A DNA stretch of 64,000 bases from Myxococcales bacterium (GCA_016703425.1 JADJCA010000029.1:310001-374000); one strand, 5' to 3'; positions 51,242-59,975 are shown, numbered from the stretch's first letter. Numbers and translations are program-made. The notes: generated by a model not told the origin, from the letters alone.

Positions 51242-52081
51242 ATGATGAGGCTCATGGGCGCGTGGCGGCATCTCCTGCGGATCACGCCCGCGCTCGCGTT
51301 GTCGGCGTGCTCGCTCCTTGACTGGGACCAACTCGAGCGTCCCCGCGCCGGCGCACAGTCGACGCTGGCGGACGCGGGCGCCGGCGGCGACGCGACCCCT
51401 CTCAACGTCGAAGGAGGCGTGGGCGCGACCGAGGCCGACGGCGGCGTCAACGCCTACGCTCAAGCGGTGCTCGAAGACGGACCGGAGGCTTACCTTCGTT
51501 TCGACGACGACGCCGCGTCCGGGACGGTGCGCGATGCCACGGGGCGCCACGCGGGCTCGTACCCGGGGACCATGGTTCGCGACCTGGAGGGGGCCGTGGG
51601 CCGCGCCGTTGGCGTCAGCGGAAAGGCGGCCAACTTGGCCCTGATCGGAGCGATCTCCGGCGCCGGCAACGCGCCCTTCACGGTCGAGTGTTGGGGCTAT
51701 CTCGAGAACGGGCAGACCGGCTTCACGGTGAAGCTAGGCGAAGAGATCGATCTCATCATTGGTGATGTGTCGACGGCGAAGCCCGGGGTTCTGATCTCCC
51801 GCCACTGTTGCGGCTATTGGGATCACCCGGCGACCGTCGATGTGCCCACCGGACGATGGGTGCATCTTGCAGGTACCTACGACGGCTTGAAGCTCACCAT
51901 GTTCGTCGACGGCGTGGGGGTTGACTGGGTGAGCTCGCCGGGGGCGCTGACGGGGAGCCAGTGGACGCCGGCCTTGGCTCTGTACGCCGGCGCCCGCATC
52001 GACGAGCTCGCGTTCTACACCAAGGCGCTCTCGGAAGAGCGCGTGGTCGCCCATTGCAAGGCCGCTGGAAAGTGCCAATGA
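51242..52081 (+). CDS. LamG-like secreted lipoprotein (second copy)
   Basis: A 279-residue protein with a lipoprotein signal (LLRITPALALSACSLLDW), a Gly/Asp/Ala linker (residues about 35-65) and a LamG-like jelly-roll: AVLEDGPEAYLRFDDDAASG, APFTVECWGYL, GRWVHLAGTYDGLKLTMFVD and IDELAFYTKALSEERV. Same plan and C-terminal Cys-Lys/Gln ending as the protein at 40.5-41.5 kb, so they are paralogs by architecture. A ligand-binding surface role is likely; specificity unknown. The first of two adjacent ATGs is used. Confidence 0.85.
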   Translation: MMRLMGAWRHLLRITPALALSACSLLDWDQLERPRAGAQSTLADAGAGGDATPLNVEGGVGATEADGGVNAYAQAVLEDGPEAYLRFDDDAASGTVRDATGRHAGSYPGTMVRDLEGAVGRAVGVSGKAANLALIGAISGAGNAPFTVECWGYLENGQTGFTVKLGEEIDLIIGDVSTAKPGVLISRHCCGYWDHPATVDVPTGRWVHLAGTYDGLKLTMFVDGVGVDWVSSPGALTGSQWTPALALYAGARIDELAFYTKALSEERVVAHCKAAGKCQ

Positions 52082-52192
52082 GCGCCGCCACGCTGTCCCC
52101 TGACGTCCCCTGACAGTCAGGGATCGTGACTAGCTAACTCCTCGATTTCGCACGGCGAGTTCCGGGCATGACGCGTGCTCGAGGGTGCCGTC

Positions 52193-53851
52193 ATGCACGT
52201 GCCTCTTCGCTCCTCGCTCGCCCTCGCGTCTCTCGTGGGAACCGTGGCCCTCGCGGCCGCTTGCGCCGAGGACGAGCTCCTCGCGGGTCGCGCCTTCGGC
52301 GGGGCGCCGGGCCCGGGCGTCAAGTGGACCGGTGGCCCTGGCGAGCCGGGGGCGCCGACGACGGCGGCCGTTGGCGCCCGTCGCCTGACGAAGGCCGAAT
52401 ACGCGGCGACCCTTCGGACGCTGATCGCCCCCGAGGCGCCCGTGGCCCTCGAGCAACTCGCCGTGGACGAGGGTGTGCCCTTCGACAACGACATCGCGTT
52501 GCAGCACGCGAGCGGCGTGCTCGTCGAGGGCGCTGACGCCATCGCCGAAGCCGTGGCGGCGTGGGTCATGACCCAGCCGGCGGTCAAGGCGCGCCTCTAC
52601 GGGTGTCAGCCGACGGGCGCCAAAGACGCCGCCTGCTTCCGCACCTTCGTCGAGCGCTTCGGTCGTCGCGCCTTTCGCCGGCCGCTCACGGAAGCCGAGA
52701 TCACTTCGCTCCTTCCACTCCACGCGGCGAGCGTGGAAGACAACGCCTTCGACAGCGGCGCGGCGCTCGCGCTTCGCGCCATGCTCTCCCATCCGTCGCT
52801 CCTCTATCGCTTCGAAGCCGGCGCGAGCGTGGACGCAGCCGGTGAGGTCACGCTCACGGCCTTCGAGATCGCCGCGCGCCTCTCGTTTCTCTTGCAGGGC
52901 ACGACGCCCGACGACGCGCTCCTCGACGCCGCCGCGAAGGGCGAGTTGGAAGAGCTCGCGCCGCGCACGGCGGCCGCCGAGCGACTCCTCGGGACGCCGG
53001 AGGCGAAGGCGCACCTCCAGCGGTTCCACGCCATGTGGCTCGGCTACAGCCGCCTCACGGAGAGCGAAGCGCTTGCGCGTTCGATGCGCGCTGAGTCGGA
53101 CGCGCTGGTCGGTGCCACGCTCTTCGAAGGTAGCCGCGACTACGCAGAGCTGTTTCGAAGCCCCAAGACGTGGCTCGACGGGGCCCTCGCCACGCACTAC
53201 GGACTCCCCGCGCCGTCGGCTGCAGGGGGCGCGTGGGTCGAAACGAAGGCACCCGAGCGACGCGGGATTCTCTCGCACGGGGCTGTGCTCTCCTACGGCA
53301 GCAAGAACGGCGACACGAGCCCGACGCGCCGCGGAATCTTCATTCGCACGCGCCTCATGTGCCAAGCGATTCCGCCGCCGCCGCCGACGGTGAACGCGGA
53401 CCAAGGGCCGAAGGGAGCGACGCCCAACGCGTGCAAGACTGACCGCTACAAGGAGCACGCGTCGGGGAGCTGCGCCGGGTGTCACCAATCCATCGACCCC
53501 GTCGGGTTCGGTCTCGAGCGCTACGACGCCCTCGGGCGCTACCGGACCCACGACGACGGTCGCCCCGAGTGCGCCGTCTCCGGGCAAGGCGAGCTGTCGG
53601 GCGCGAGCGGAGGCGGAGCGTTTCAGGGCCCCGCCGCGCTCGGCGAGTTGGTCCTCAACTCGGGCAAGTTCGAAGAGTGCGTCGCCGAGAAGCTCTACAC
53701 GTTCGCGCTGGGGCGCGAGCTTAGGCCCGAGGACTTCGCCATGATCAAGAAGATCGGCCCCGCCTTCGCAGGCGATGGGCGCCACTTCGTCACGCTCGTT
53801 CGCGAGCTCGTCAGCGACTACACGTTCACGCACCGTCGGGAGGAGAAGTGA
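52193..53851 (+). CDS. DUF1592/DUF1588/DUF1585-domain secreted lipoprotein
   Basis: A 552-residue protein with a lipoprotein signal (ASLVGTVALAAAC). In order are a DUF1587-like start (ARRLTKAEYAATLRTLI), DUF1595 (CFRTFVERFGRRAFRRPLTE), DUF1592 (ALRAMLSHPSLLYRFE and EIAARLSFLLQG), DUF1588 (GILSHGAVLSYGSKNGDTSP) and DUF1585 with a haem-like CAGCH (CHQSIDPVGFGLERYDALG). This set is the planctomycete/myxobacterial secreted-protein module, whose function is unproven. The single CxxCH suggests cytochrome-like electron transfer. Translationally coupled to the DUF1552 gene (TGATG). Confidence 0.88.
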   Translation: MHVPLRSSLALASLVGTVALAAACAEDELLAGRAFGGAPGPGVKWTGGPGEPGAPTTAAVGARRLTKAEYAATLRTLIAPEAPVALEQLAVDEGVPFDNDIALQHASGVLVEGADAIAEAVAAWVMTQPAVKARLYGCQPTGAKDAACFRTFVERFGRRAFRRPLTEAEITSLLPLHAASVEDNAFDSGAALALRAMLSHPSLLYRFEAGASVDAAGEVTLTAFEIAARLSFLLQGTTPDDALLDAAAKGELEELAPRTAAAERLLGTPEAKAHLQRFHAMWLGYSRLTESEALARSMRAESDALVGATLFEGSRDYAELFRSPKTWLDGALATHYGLPAPSAAGGAWVETKAPERRGILSHGAVLSYGSKNGDTSPTRRGIFIRTRLMCQAIPPPPPTVNADQGPKGATPNACKTDRYKEHASGSCAGCHQSIDPVGFGLERYDALGRYRTHDDGRPECAVSGQGELSGASGGGAFQGPAALGELVLNSGKFEECVAEKLYTFALGRELRPEDFAMIKKIGPAFAGDGRHFVTLVRELVSDYTFTHRREEK

Positions 53852-55407
53852 TGAAGAAGCTTGAGCTCAGTCGCAGGGCCGTCCTCCGCGGAGTCGGCGG
53901 CTTCGCCTTGGCGCTTCCCGCGCTCGACGTCATGCTCGACGCGAAGCCCGCCTACGCCCAAGGCGCACCGGTGAAGCGTTACGTTGTGATGACCTCGGGT
54001 CAGTCGACGGGGCAAGACTCGGGGCAGAACGTGGCGCCCAGCCTCTACGTGCCGGCGACCGTCGGCGCGCTCAAGGCCGCCGAGCTTCGGCCCGCCGTCG
54101 CCGGTCTCGCGGACATCGTCGATCAGTTCAGCATCGTGTCGGGCCTCCAGATTCCGTCGCTGGGGCTCGATGGCTACGGCTCGGTGCCCGTTGCGGGTAA
54201 GGTACAGGCAACCCACGACAGCACGCTCAGCCCGCTCTTGGCGGGCAAGGCGCACTCCAATGGCTCCTACGGCGCGAACGGCGCGACGTCCGACTATCTC
54301 GTGGCGCAGCAGCTCGGCGCGTCGAGCGTCTACAAGCAGCTCGTCTACCGCGTGCAGCTCGACGAGTTCAACGGCCACTACGCGGAGATCTCCTACGCCG
54401 CCGCGAACAAGCCCGTAAACAACTCGGTCGCCGATCCGGCGCTCGCTTGGCAGTCGCTCTTCGGCTCCTTCGTGCCGCCGGCGCCGCCCGCCGGAGGCGG
54501 CGGTGGTGGAGGTGGCGGCGGAGGGACGCCGGTAGGCGGTGGCGGCCCTTCCGCCGCCGACCTCGCCCTCCAGCAAAAGAACCTCCGTCGACGTAGCGTC
54601 CTCGACGCCGTCATGAACAGCGCCAAGGAGCTCTCGGGGCGCCTCGGCGCCGCGGACCGGCGTCGGTTGAGCGATCACCTCGATCAGGTGCGCGCCCTCG
54701 AACAGCGCGTGGCGCTCCTCTCGGGAGCCGCGTTGCCCACGATGCCGTCTTCGCCCTCGTCTCCGTCGGCGCCGCCTCCCATGACCTCCACGCTCTCGTG
54801 CTCGAAGCCGACGCAACCTGGCGCATTCACCAAGGGGGCCAACTACAACGACGAGATCAAGCGCGGCGAGCTGCTCGTCGACCTGATCACGATGGCCTTC
54901 GCGTGCGATCTCACCCGCGTCGCCTCGCTGCTCATCTCCTTCAGCATGCCCATGTTCCGTCTCCCGGCGCATGCCATCGATGTCCACGAGGAGGGCCACA
55001 GCGGCTCGGCGGCCGACTTCCTCTTGTCGCACAAGTGGCACGTGGGTCTGTTCGGACGGTTGGTCCGAAACCTGAAGGCGCTCCCGGAAGGCAACGGCAC
55101 CGTGCTCGACAACACGGCGGTGGTGTTTGCCCTTGAAGCGGGCCACGGCCGTGACGGGCAACAAGGCGAAGGCAACTACTTCGCGGCGCACTCGACCGAC
55201 AACATGGTCATGCTCATCGGAGGCGGCGGTGGCGGCAAGCTGCGCAAGGGGCAACACATCCGGCCCGCCGCGAGCGGGACGCACCCCAACGGCAGCGCCA
55301 AGCCCCGCCATCCTGCGAGCGTGCTCATCTCGTGCATGAACGCCGTGGGCGTGCCGGCGACGACGCTCGGCGACGTGAGCGGCAACGTGCCGGAGCTCTT
55401 GCTCTAA
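53851..55407 (+). CDS. DUF1552-domain protein with Tat-type signal
   Basis: A 518-residue protein. The N-terminus, LSRRAVLRGVGGFALALPAL, has the twin-arginine export pattern. The DUF1552 domain follows, with HDSTLSPLLAGKAHSNGSYG, a Gly-rich linker of about 12 residues (near 215), LRRRSVLDAVMNSAKELSGR, NYNDEIKRGELLVDLITMAF and a C-terminal VLISCMNAVGVP. It belongs to the DUF1592/DUF1552 gene pair, always adjacent; the DUF1552 fold recalls sulfatase/alkaline-phosphatase-like proteins. A GGAGGAG site precedes the ATG. Ends 4 bp into the convergent gene. Confidence 0.88.
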   Translation: MKKLELSRRAVLRGVGGFALALPALDVMLDAKPAYAQGAPVKRYVVMTSGQSTGQDSGQNVAPSLYVPATVGALKAAELRPAVAGLADIVDQFSIVSGLQIPSLGLDGYGSVPVAGKVQATHDSTLSPLLAGKAHSNGSYGANGATSDYLVAQQLGASSVYKQLVYRVQLDEFNGHYAEISYAAANKPVNNSVADPALAWQSLFGSFVPPAPPAGGGGGGGGGGGTPVGGGGPSAADLALQQKNLRRRSVLDAVMNSAKELSGRLGAADRRRLSDHLDQVRALEQRVALLSGAALPTMPSSPSSPSAPPPMTSTLSCSKPTQPGAFTKGANYNDEIKRGELLVDLITMAFACDLTRVASLLISFSMPMFRLPAHAIDVHEEGHSGSAADFLLSHKWHVGLFGRLVRNLKALPEGNGTVLDNTAVVFALEAGHGRDGQQGEGNYFAAHSTDNMVMLIGGGGGGKLRKGQHIRPAASGTHPNGSAKPRHPASVLISCMNAVGVPATTLGDVSGNVPELLL

Positions 55408-55918
55408 CGACTGCCCGACTGGAGTGGTTGAAGCGGGGCGTCGTCAACCAGGCCGGGCAGCTCGACGGTCGTTCGCACGGTCATCGAGCGGCCCGGCGGC
55501 GTGACCTTTATCGGAGCGACGATCATGCGCAAGCAATCGGCGACCTCGCCTCGCGCGCCCGCTCGTGGACTCACGCCGCGGCTGATCTCCCGACCGTCCG
55601 GGGCGAGCCCGATGTCGAAGCCGTAGGTCGCCGCGCCGGCGTCGGCGGTCGCTAGCTGGGCGGCGCATCGCTGGCGAAAGAGCGGGCGCTGCGCCTGCAG
55701 GGCCAGCGTGACCTCGCCATCGATGGCGGCACGATCGACGGGGACGGCCTGGCGATCGGCGAAGCCTGCTGCGGCGTTGATGCTTGGGACGTCGAGGGAG
55801 CCAGCGGCGCCGGAGGGCTAGCCGCGGGCCGAGCGCGCAGGCCGAAATAGATGGATAGTGCAATGATGCAGGCGCCGCCGACGATGGCCAGCGGCGTCGT
55901 GCGTGAGGCCTGGCTCAT
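55404..55918 (-). pseudogene. AgmX/PglI-like C-terminal domain protein, one-base frameshift
   Basis: About 171 codons when joined. ATG 55918 gives one N-terminal membrane helix (LAIVGGACIIALSIYFGLRA) and a Pro/Ser linker. The frame must then shift: the C-terminal domain (RAAIDGEVTLALQAQRPLFR, QRCAAQLATADAGAATYGFD, GEVADCLRMIVAPIKVTPPG) lies one frame over and runs to TAG at 55404. The G4 run at 55740-55743 (plus strand) is a natural site, one base too few. The domain with its two cysteines resembles the C-terminal module of AgmX/PglI gliding-motility proteins. Unrepaired, it stops at 55652. Confidence 0.55.
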
Positions 55919-55941
55919 GGGGTCACGACGGACTCAGGAGG

Positions 55942-57363
55942 TCACTCGACAATCATCGTGACGGTCTTGGCGGAGCCGCCGCTGATCCAAGGCGTGCCCT
56001 TCGAGCCGTTTGGTGCGGTGCCGCACATGGCGACCCACACCGTCGCGGCGCTCTTGAACGTCTGGAGTCCGACGCGCGTCACGCCGATGGCCACGTTGGC
56101 CAGGAGCGGCTTGATGGCCATCGTCTGGGCCACGGCGGGCGGCGCTTCGTCGTCGAAGGGCGACCAGTTCTTGCCGTCGTAGTAGCAGGCGTAGGCAAGG
56201 GCGCTCTGGGCATCGACTTGCGAGACCATTAGTGCGGCGGTGCTCGTCATGAAGACGGTCTGCCCCGCCTTCACGTTGATCTGCACGAGCGGCGAGAACT
56301 CCGCGGTGGTCGCACCGGGGATCTTGGTGTCGCCGCCGGACGAGACGGGGCTCGTCGTGCCCGGCACGCCCTGGATTCCTTGGATGCCTTGAATCCCCTG
56401 GATGCCTTGTCCGCCCGGTGCACCGGTGGCTCCCGTTGCGCCTGCCGCTCCGGGAGCGCCCGTCGCGCCAGTGGCGCCCGCTGCTCCGGGAGCCCCAGTG
56501 GCCCCCGTCGCGCCCGCGGCGCCCGGTGCTCCTGTTGCTCCTGTGGCGCCAGCCGCACCCGGTGCTCCGGTAGCGCCCGCTACGCCCGGTGCTCCCGTGG
56601 CCCCCGCTGCACCTGGTGCGCCCGTGGCGCCCGCAGCGCCTGGCGCACCCGTCGCGCCCGCGGAGCCTGCTGCGCCTGTTGCACCCGTCGCGCCCTGCGC
56701 GCCGGTTGCACCGGCAGGGCCGGTCGGGCCGATCGCGCCCGTCGCGCCGGTTGGGCCCGTGGCGCCTGTTGCGCCTGCGCCCGTGGCGCCTTGCGCGCCC
56801 GTCGCTCCAGCTGGGCCTGTCGGCCCGGGCGTGCCCGCGAGTCCCGTCAGCGGACCGACCCAGTGGCCGGTGCTGTCGATCACTTGGGTGCCGTTGACGG
56901 TCACCGTGTTGGGATGGATGTTCCCGACGGCGTTCTCAGCGACGAGCGCGTAAGGCACGCTCGACATCGCTTCGCGCGGAGCCATCTCCACGTCGCCTTC
57001 GATGCGGATGCCGAGGTAACGCGTCCCGCCGTCGGCGAAGAGCGCAGCGCCGATGGGCGTCAGCTTGCCGAGCTGCGTCGTGAAGTAGCCGTTGTCGAGC
57101 GTCAGCGCCTGGCTCTCGGTCCAGATGGGCGTGCCGCCGGCGGCGCTGTCGTAGATCGCGAAGTGAAACGTCACTGGGCCCGACACGGGCTGACCTGCGG
57201 CGTCGAGCAAGAGCCCCTGCTGCGTGATGGTCGCCGGGACCGCGGCTGCCGCGTGGCTCGCGATGGCGAGGCTCGCCACCATGCCGAGCACGTAGAGGCC
57301 CCGCGTTCGCTTCGGCCGGCTCGAGCGCTTGCTGTCCTGCCGCTGGTCTGCGCTTCGTGTCAC
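55942..57363 (-). CDS. Secreted collagen-like repeat protein
   Basis: A 473-residue protein with a signal peptide (VLGMVASLAIASHAAAAVPA). Residues about 45-165 are a beta-rich head (ITQQGLLLDAAGQPVSGPV, later YFTTQLGKLTPIG) of a kind often found before collagen repeats. From about 170 to 335 is a long Gly-X-Y array, mostly GAT/GAP/GAA triplets and GIQ repeats near its end, with one interruption (GAGATG). The C-terminal 130 residues form a beta domain (EFSPLVQINVKAGQTVFMTS). Collagen-like stalks usually carry a trimeric head at the cell surface. Same strand as, and 17 bp after, the next lipoprotein. Confidence 0.9.
   Translation of the reverse strand: MTRSADQRQDSKRSSRPKRTRGLYVLGMVASLAIASHAAAAVPATITQQGLLLDAAGQPVSGPVTFHFAIYDSAAGGTPIWTESQALTLDNGYFTTQLGKLTPIGAALFADGGTRYLGIRIEGDVEMAPREAMSSVPYALVAENAVGNIHPNTVTVNGTQVIDSTGHWVGPLTGLAGTPGPTGPAGATGAQGATGAGATGATGPTGATGAIGPTGPAGATGAQGATGATGAAGSAGATGAPGAAGATGAPGAAGATGAPGVAGATGAPGAAGATGATGAPGAAGATGATGAPGAAGATGATGAPGAAGATGATGAPGGQGIQGIQGIQGIQGVPGTTSPVSSGGDTKIPGATTAEFSPLVQINVKAGQTVFMTSTAALMVSQVDAQSALAYACYYDGKNWSPFDDEAPPAVAQTMAIKPLLANVAIGVTRVGLQTFKSAATVWVAMCGTAPNGSKGTPWISGGSAKTVTMIVE
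56375..56850 (-). repeat. Gly-X-Y collagen-like repeat array
   Basis: DNA-level reiteration of nine-base units encoding GAT, GAP and GAA triplets and, at one end, (GIQ)n. Copies differ mainly at third codon positions, which is expected for selection on protein sequence rather than recent slippage. Its complement has a long open frame by codon bias; that is not a gene. Confidence 0.85.
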
Positions 57364-57380
57364 AACGAACCTCCGTCGAT

Positions 57381-57797
57381 CTATTTCTTCGCGCCAGCGG
57401 CGGCGCCGCTGACGACCGTGTGCGCCGGTGATGCCGCGATGCCGTGCCCGCCGGGGCTACCGCCGGTCTTGGTGATGAGCGTGAACTTCGAACTCTTCGT
57501 GACGACCGCGCCGGCGCCCAAGCCTGACGCGAAGGCCGCGCCATCGAAGCCCGCGTCGAGCGTCGGCGTGGGCGCCGCGTCAACGACGGGCGGTGGCAAG
57601 TTCGTCGTGCTCGCGCTGGGGAGCGGCGGGATCGACGCGTCCGCGCCTTCCGGCGGAATGATCGGCGGATCGTTCTTCACGCAGCCGCTGGCGGCGCCGG
57701 CCGCTGCCGCGAGGAGCAACGTGGCGAGCACCGGCGCGAGCCGCCCGCCGCGAGGCCACGAAGACGAGGGAGGGGCCGAGGGGCGGAAGAAAGTCAC
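57381..57797 (-). CDS. Small secreted lipoprotein
   Basis: A 138-residue protein with a lipoprotein signal (LATLLLAAAAGAASGC), then a Pro/Ala/Asp-rich linker (NDPPIIPPEGADASIPPLPS) and a short C-terminal part (SKFTLITKTGGSPGGHGIAA). Low complexity throughout; no recognised domain. It is 17 bp upstream of the collagen-like gene, so both are likely cotranscribed, and it may anchor or assist that protein. Confidence 0.65.
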   Translation of the reverse strand: MTFFRPSAPPSSSWPRGGRLAPVLATLLLAAAAGAASGCVKNDPPIIPPEGADASIPPLPSASTTNLPPPVVDAAPTPTLDAGFDGAAFASGLGAGAVVTKSSKFTLITKTGGSPGGHGIAASPAHTVVSGAAAGAKK

Positions 57798-57864
57798 GAC
57801 CCCAGCATATAGCCGAGCTGTCGCGCCGCGCCACCCGCCCCGCGCGATGCCACGAGCGCGCCCT

Positions 57865-58701
57865 TCACGTCGATGGCGCGCGTGCCGGGCGCGTGAAAAC
57901 GGCTTCAGAACAGTGAATTGAGGAGGTCTGGGTTGGCCTTACGTTGGCGACCACGTCGTCGCGCCGCGCCGATTCTCCTTCCCCCCAGCGAAGGGACGTC
58001 GCGCGATTGCCTAACTTTCGGTGGGCGCAGTTCGAGGGACGCGGTGCGGCCGCGCTACTTCGCGGGCAGCGGCGTAGCCCGGCGGCGCGCGCGCCCCCCC
58101 CCCCCCCGGGCCCCCCCCGCCCGCCCCCCCCCCCGGCCCGGGGCCGCCGCCCCCCCGCGGCCATTCGGACCGATGACACCCAGCGCAAGGGTCCGACGAC
58201 GCCGTCGCGCTCCACGGTGTCCTGGGGCAGCGTCAACGTCTCGGGGCCACGAAGGCCTTCCCAGATGGCGAGCGTGACGTGCGGCATGAAGCGCTCGCCG
58301 TTGCCTGTCGTCACCGTCACACCGCGCACAAAGGGGAGCGCCAGGGCTCGCTCTTCCGCCTCGCGAAGGGCCTTGGTGCACGGCACGATGAGATACGCCA
58401 TCGCGGCGGGCGGTGCGCCGTCGGGCGCGTTGTCTGGGGCGTTGTAGGGTCGGTCGTAGCGAAGAAGCGCCAGCGCGCGGAACGACATGAGCATCGCCTT
58501 CGGGAGCGACGCAACGGCTTCGCGCCACAGTGCTTCTGCCGCGCCCGCGCCGTTCGTCTCGACATGCAGCAACGTCACGTGCGGGACGCGGCCGTCGCCG
58601 AGCACGACGCGCGCCTTTTGGCCGCGCGCGAGCGACTCGGAGAGCGCGACGCAGCGCGCCATCGACTCAGGGTCGGGCAAGTAAACGAGGCCGAGTCGCA
58701 T
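57865..58701 (-). CDS. 2'-5' RNA ligase-like (2H phosphoesterase) protein, C-terminus uncertain
   Basis: The first 170 residues are a 2H phosphoesterase: the two catalytic motifs are RVPHVTLLHVE and FMPHVTLAIWEG (HxT), with MRLGLVYLPDPESM at the start. The family hydrolyses or ligates 2',5' or cyclic phosphate linkages. Beyond about residue 180 the frame enters the poly-C/G tract at 58088-58160 and becomes Gly/Arg-only sequence. A second frame reads TLALGVIGPNGRGG there, a more family-like ending. The true gene probably ends near 58100-58160 and the stated left end may be an artefact. Confidence 0.6.
   Translation of the reverse strand: MRLGLVYLPDPESMARCVALSESLARGQKARVVLGDGRVPHVTLLHVETNGAGAAEALWREAVASLPKAMLMSFRALALLRYDRPYNAPDNAPDGAPPAAMAYLIVPCTKALREAEERALALPFVRGVTVTTGNGERFMPHVTLAIWEGLRGPETLTLPQDTVERDGVVGPLRWVSSVRMAAGGRRPRAGGGGGRGGPGGGGGARAAGLRRCPRSSAAAPRPSNCAHRKLGNRATSLRWGEGESARRDDVVANVRPTQTSSIHCSEAVFTRPARAPST
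58088..58160. repeat. Anomalous poly-C tract
   Basis: About 70 bases almost entirely C and G, including runs of about a dozen C separated by short G groups. Nothing else in the window resembles it. It lies at the 3' end of the 2H phosphoesterase gene and destroys its coding character. Sequencing or assembly error is the simplest explanation; slippage is another. Confidence 0.8.
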
Positions 58702-58742
58702 TGTGGCTCAGTCTACCCGCAAGCGCTGCGCAGTCCTGAGCC

Positions 58743-59768
58743 CTACGGACACACCGCCGGCTCCGGCGCCGCCACGAGCGAGTCCAAGTCGGCGGCCGTT
58801 GTGGCCGCGTCGAAGCCGAACGACCCAATGAGGCTCGTGCCGGCGTCGAACTCGAGCCGCATGAGGGTCTTGTCGGTGCCGTTGATGGCGAAGATCGTGT
58901 CGAGCGTGCTCTCGACGCCGATGCGCGTGATGCGGGGCGTCGTCGTGATGGCGAGCGTGGCCGCGGCGTCCGCGAGGTTCATCGTGTAGATGGCGCTGCT
59001 GCCGGTCGTGGGCGTCGTTTGCATCACGTCCATCATGTAGAGCGTGCCGCCGCGGAAGGAGCAGCTGTCGCCGTCGTCTTGCAGCGTCTGGTGCGAGCCG
59101 AGGCGCGACGCGGCGCTCGCGTCGAAGTCGACCTTCACCAAGCTGCCGGTGAGACTGGTCGCGCTGTCAACCCAGTCGCCGGACGCGTAGAACTCGCCCG
59201 TGATGGGGTTTGCCGCGAAACACTCCATGCGCTTCAGGAGGCCCGCGTCTCCGCCGCCGGTGGGCGCTTTCGTCACGCGCGGACCGACGGTGATGGCGCC
59301 GGTGCAGCGATCCACCGTCGCGAGCTTGGGCGCCGTGAGCGCGTCGACGACGGCGAAGAGACCTCCGCGGACGGGGTTCCACGCGAGGCGAACGTCGGTG
59401 TGTCCCGTCGCGCCGACGAGCGTGAGCGCTGCCGTCGACGGGTTCACGCGATAGAGGCTTCCCTGAAAGTGCGCGTAGAGCGTCGGTGCCGTCGCGGCGT
59501 CCGCATCGTTGGTGGCGTCGCCCGCCGCGTCGAGCGTGCTGGCGTCGGCGTCGGCGTCAGCGCCGCTGTCCGCGCTCGCTGCGTCGGGAGGCCCGCCGCT
59601 ATCGGCGACGGCCGTGTCGGGCGCACCGGCCTCGGCTGTCGGCTGGTTCAGATCCAAGCTCGCATCGAGTGAGCCACCCGTCGAAGGGGAGGGGTCGTCA
59701 TCGCCGCAGGCGCTGTAGGCAAGAGCCGAGCTGGCAAAGACGAGGGCGAGCGGGAGGGCGCGATTCAT
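58743..59768 (-). CDS. Secreted lipoprotein with Asp/Ala linker
   Basis: A 341-residue protein with a lipoprotein signal (PLALVFASSALAYSAC), a linker of about 75 residues rich in Asp/Ala (ADADASTLDAAGDATNDADA), and a beta-repeat domain: LYAHFQGSLYRVNPSTAALT, RLAWNPVRGGLFAVVDALTA, GEFYASGDWVDSATSLTGSL and DTIFAINGTDKTLMRLEFDA. The blade-like repeats suggest a propeller. ATG 59768 begins the signal peptide; the frame upstream is Arg-rich. No function recognised. Confidence 0.75.
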   Translation of the reverse strand: MNRALPLALVFASSALAYSACGDDDPSPSTGGSLDASLDLNQPTAEAGAPDTAVADSGGPPDAASADSGADADADASTLDAAGDATNDADAATAPTLYAHFQGSLYRVNPSTAALTLVGATGHTDVRLAWNPVRGGLFAVVDALTAPKLATVDRCTGAITVGPRVTKAPTGGGDAGLLKRMECFAANPITGEFYASGDWVDSATSLTGSLVKVDFDASAASRLGSHQTLQDDGDSCSFRGGTLYMMDVMQTTPTTGSSAIYTMNLADAAATLAITTTPRITRIGVESTLDTIFAINGTDKTLMRLEFDAGTSLIGSFGFDAATTAADLDSLVAAPEPAVCP

Positions 59769-59975
59769 GGCCGTCGTGTAGCGCACTTTGCGCCGCGAAT
59801 GCACCTCGCGACGACGGGTTTTTCGCAAGCCGGCGGGGGGAGTCACGGCCCTCCGGCGCTCCTGTGGTCACGAGCCCTTCGCCTCGATAACATGGCTCGT
59901 CGTGCCCAAACTCCGCCCACGCGCCCACCTCTTCGTGCCGCCGCTCTCGGTGGGCCGCGTTTTGGGCAGGTCGCG

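Noticed and set aside
56375..56850. CRISPR-like regular repeats
   Set aside because: The nine-base periodicity encodes Gly-X-Y triplets, with no constant repeat or variable spacers.
56380..57921. Plus-strand frames rich in Pro-Val-Ala or Cys-Ser-Gly over the collagen gene
   Set aside because: They are the complement of the Gly-X-Y codons; no start context and no coherent protein.
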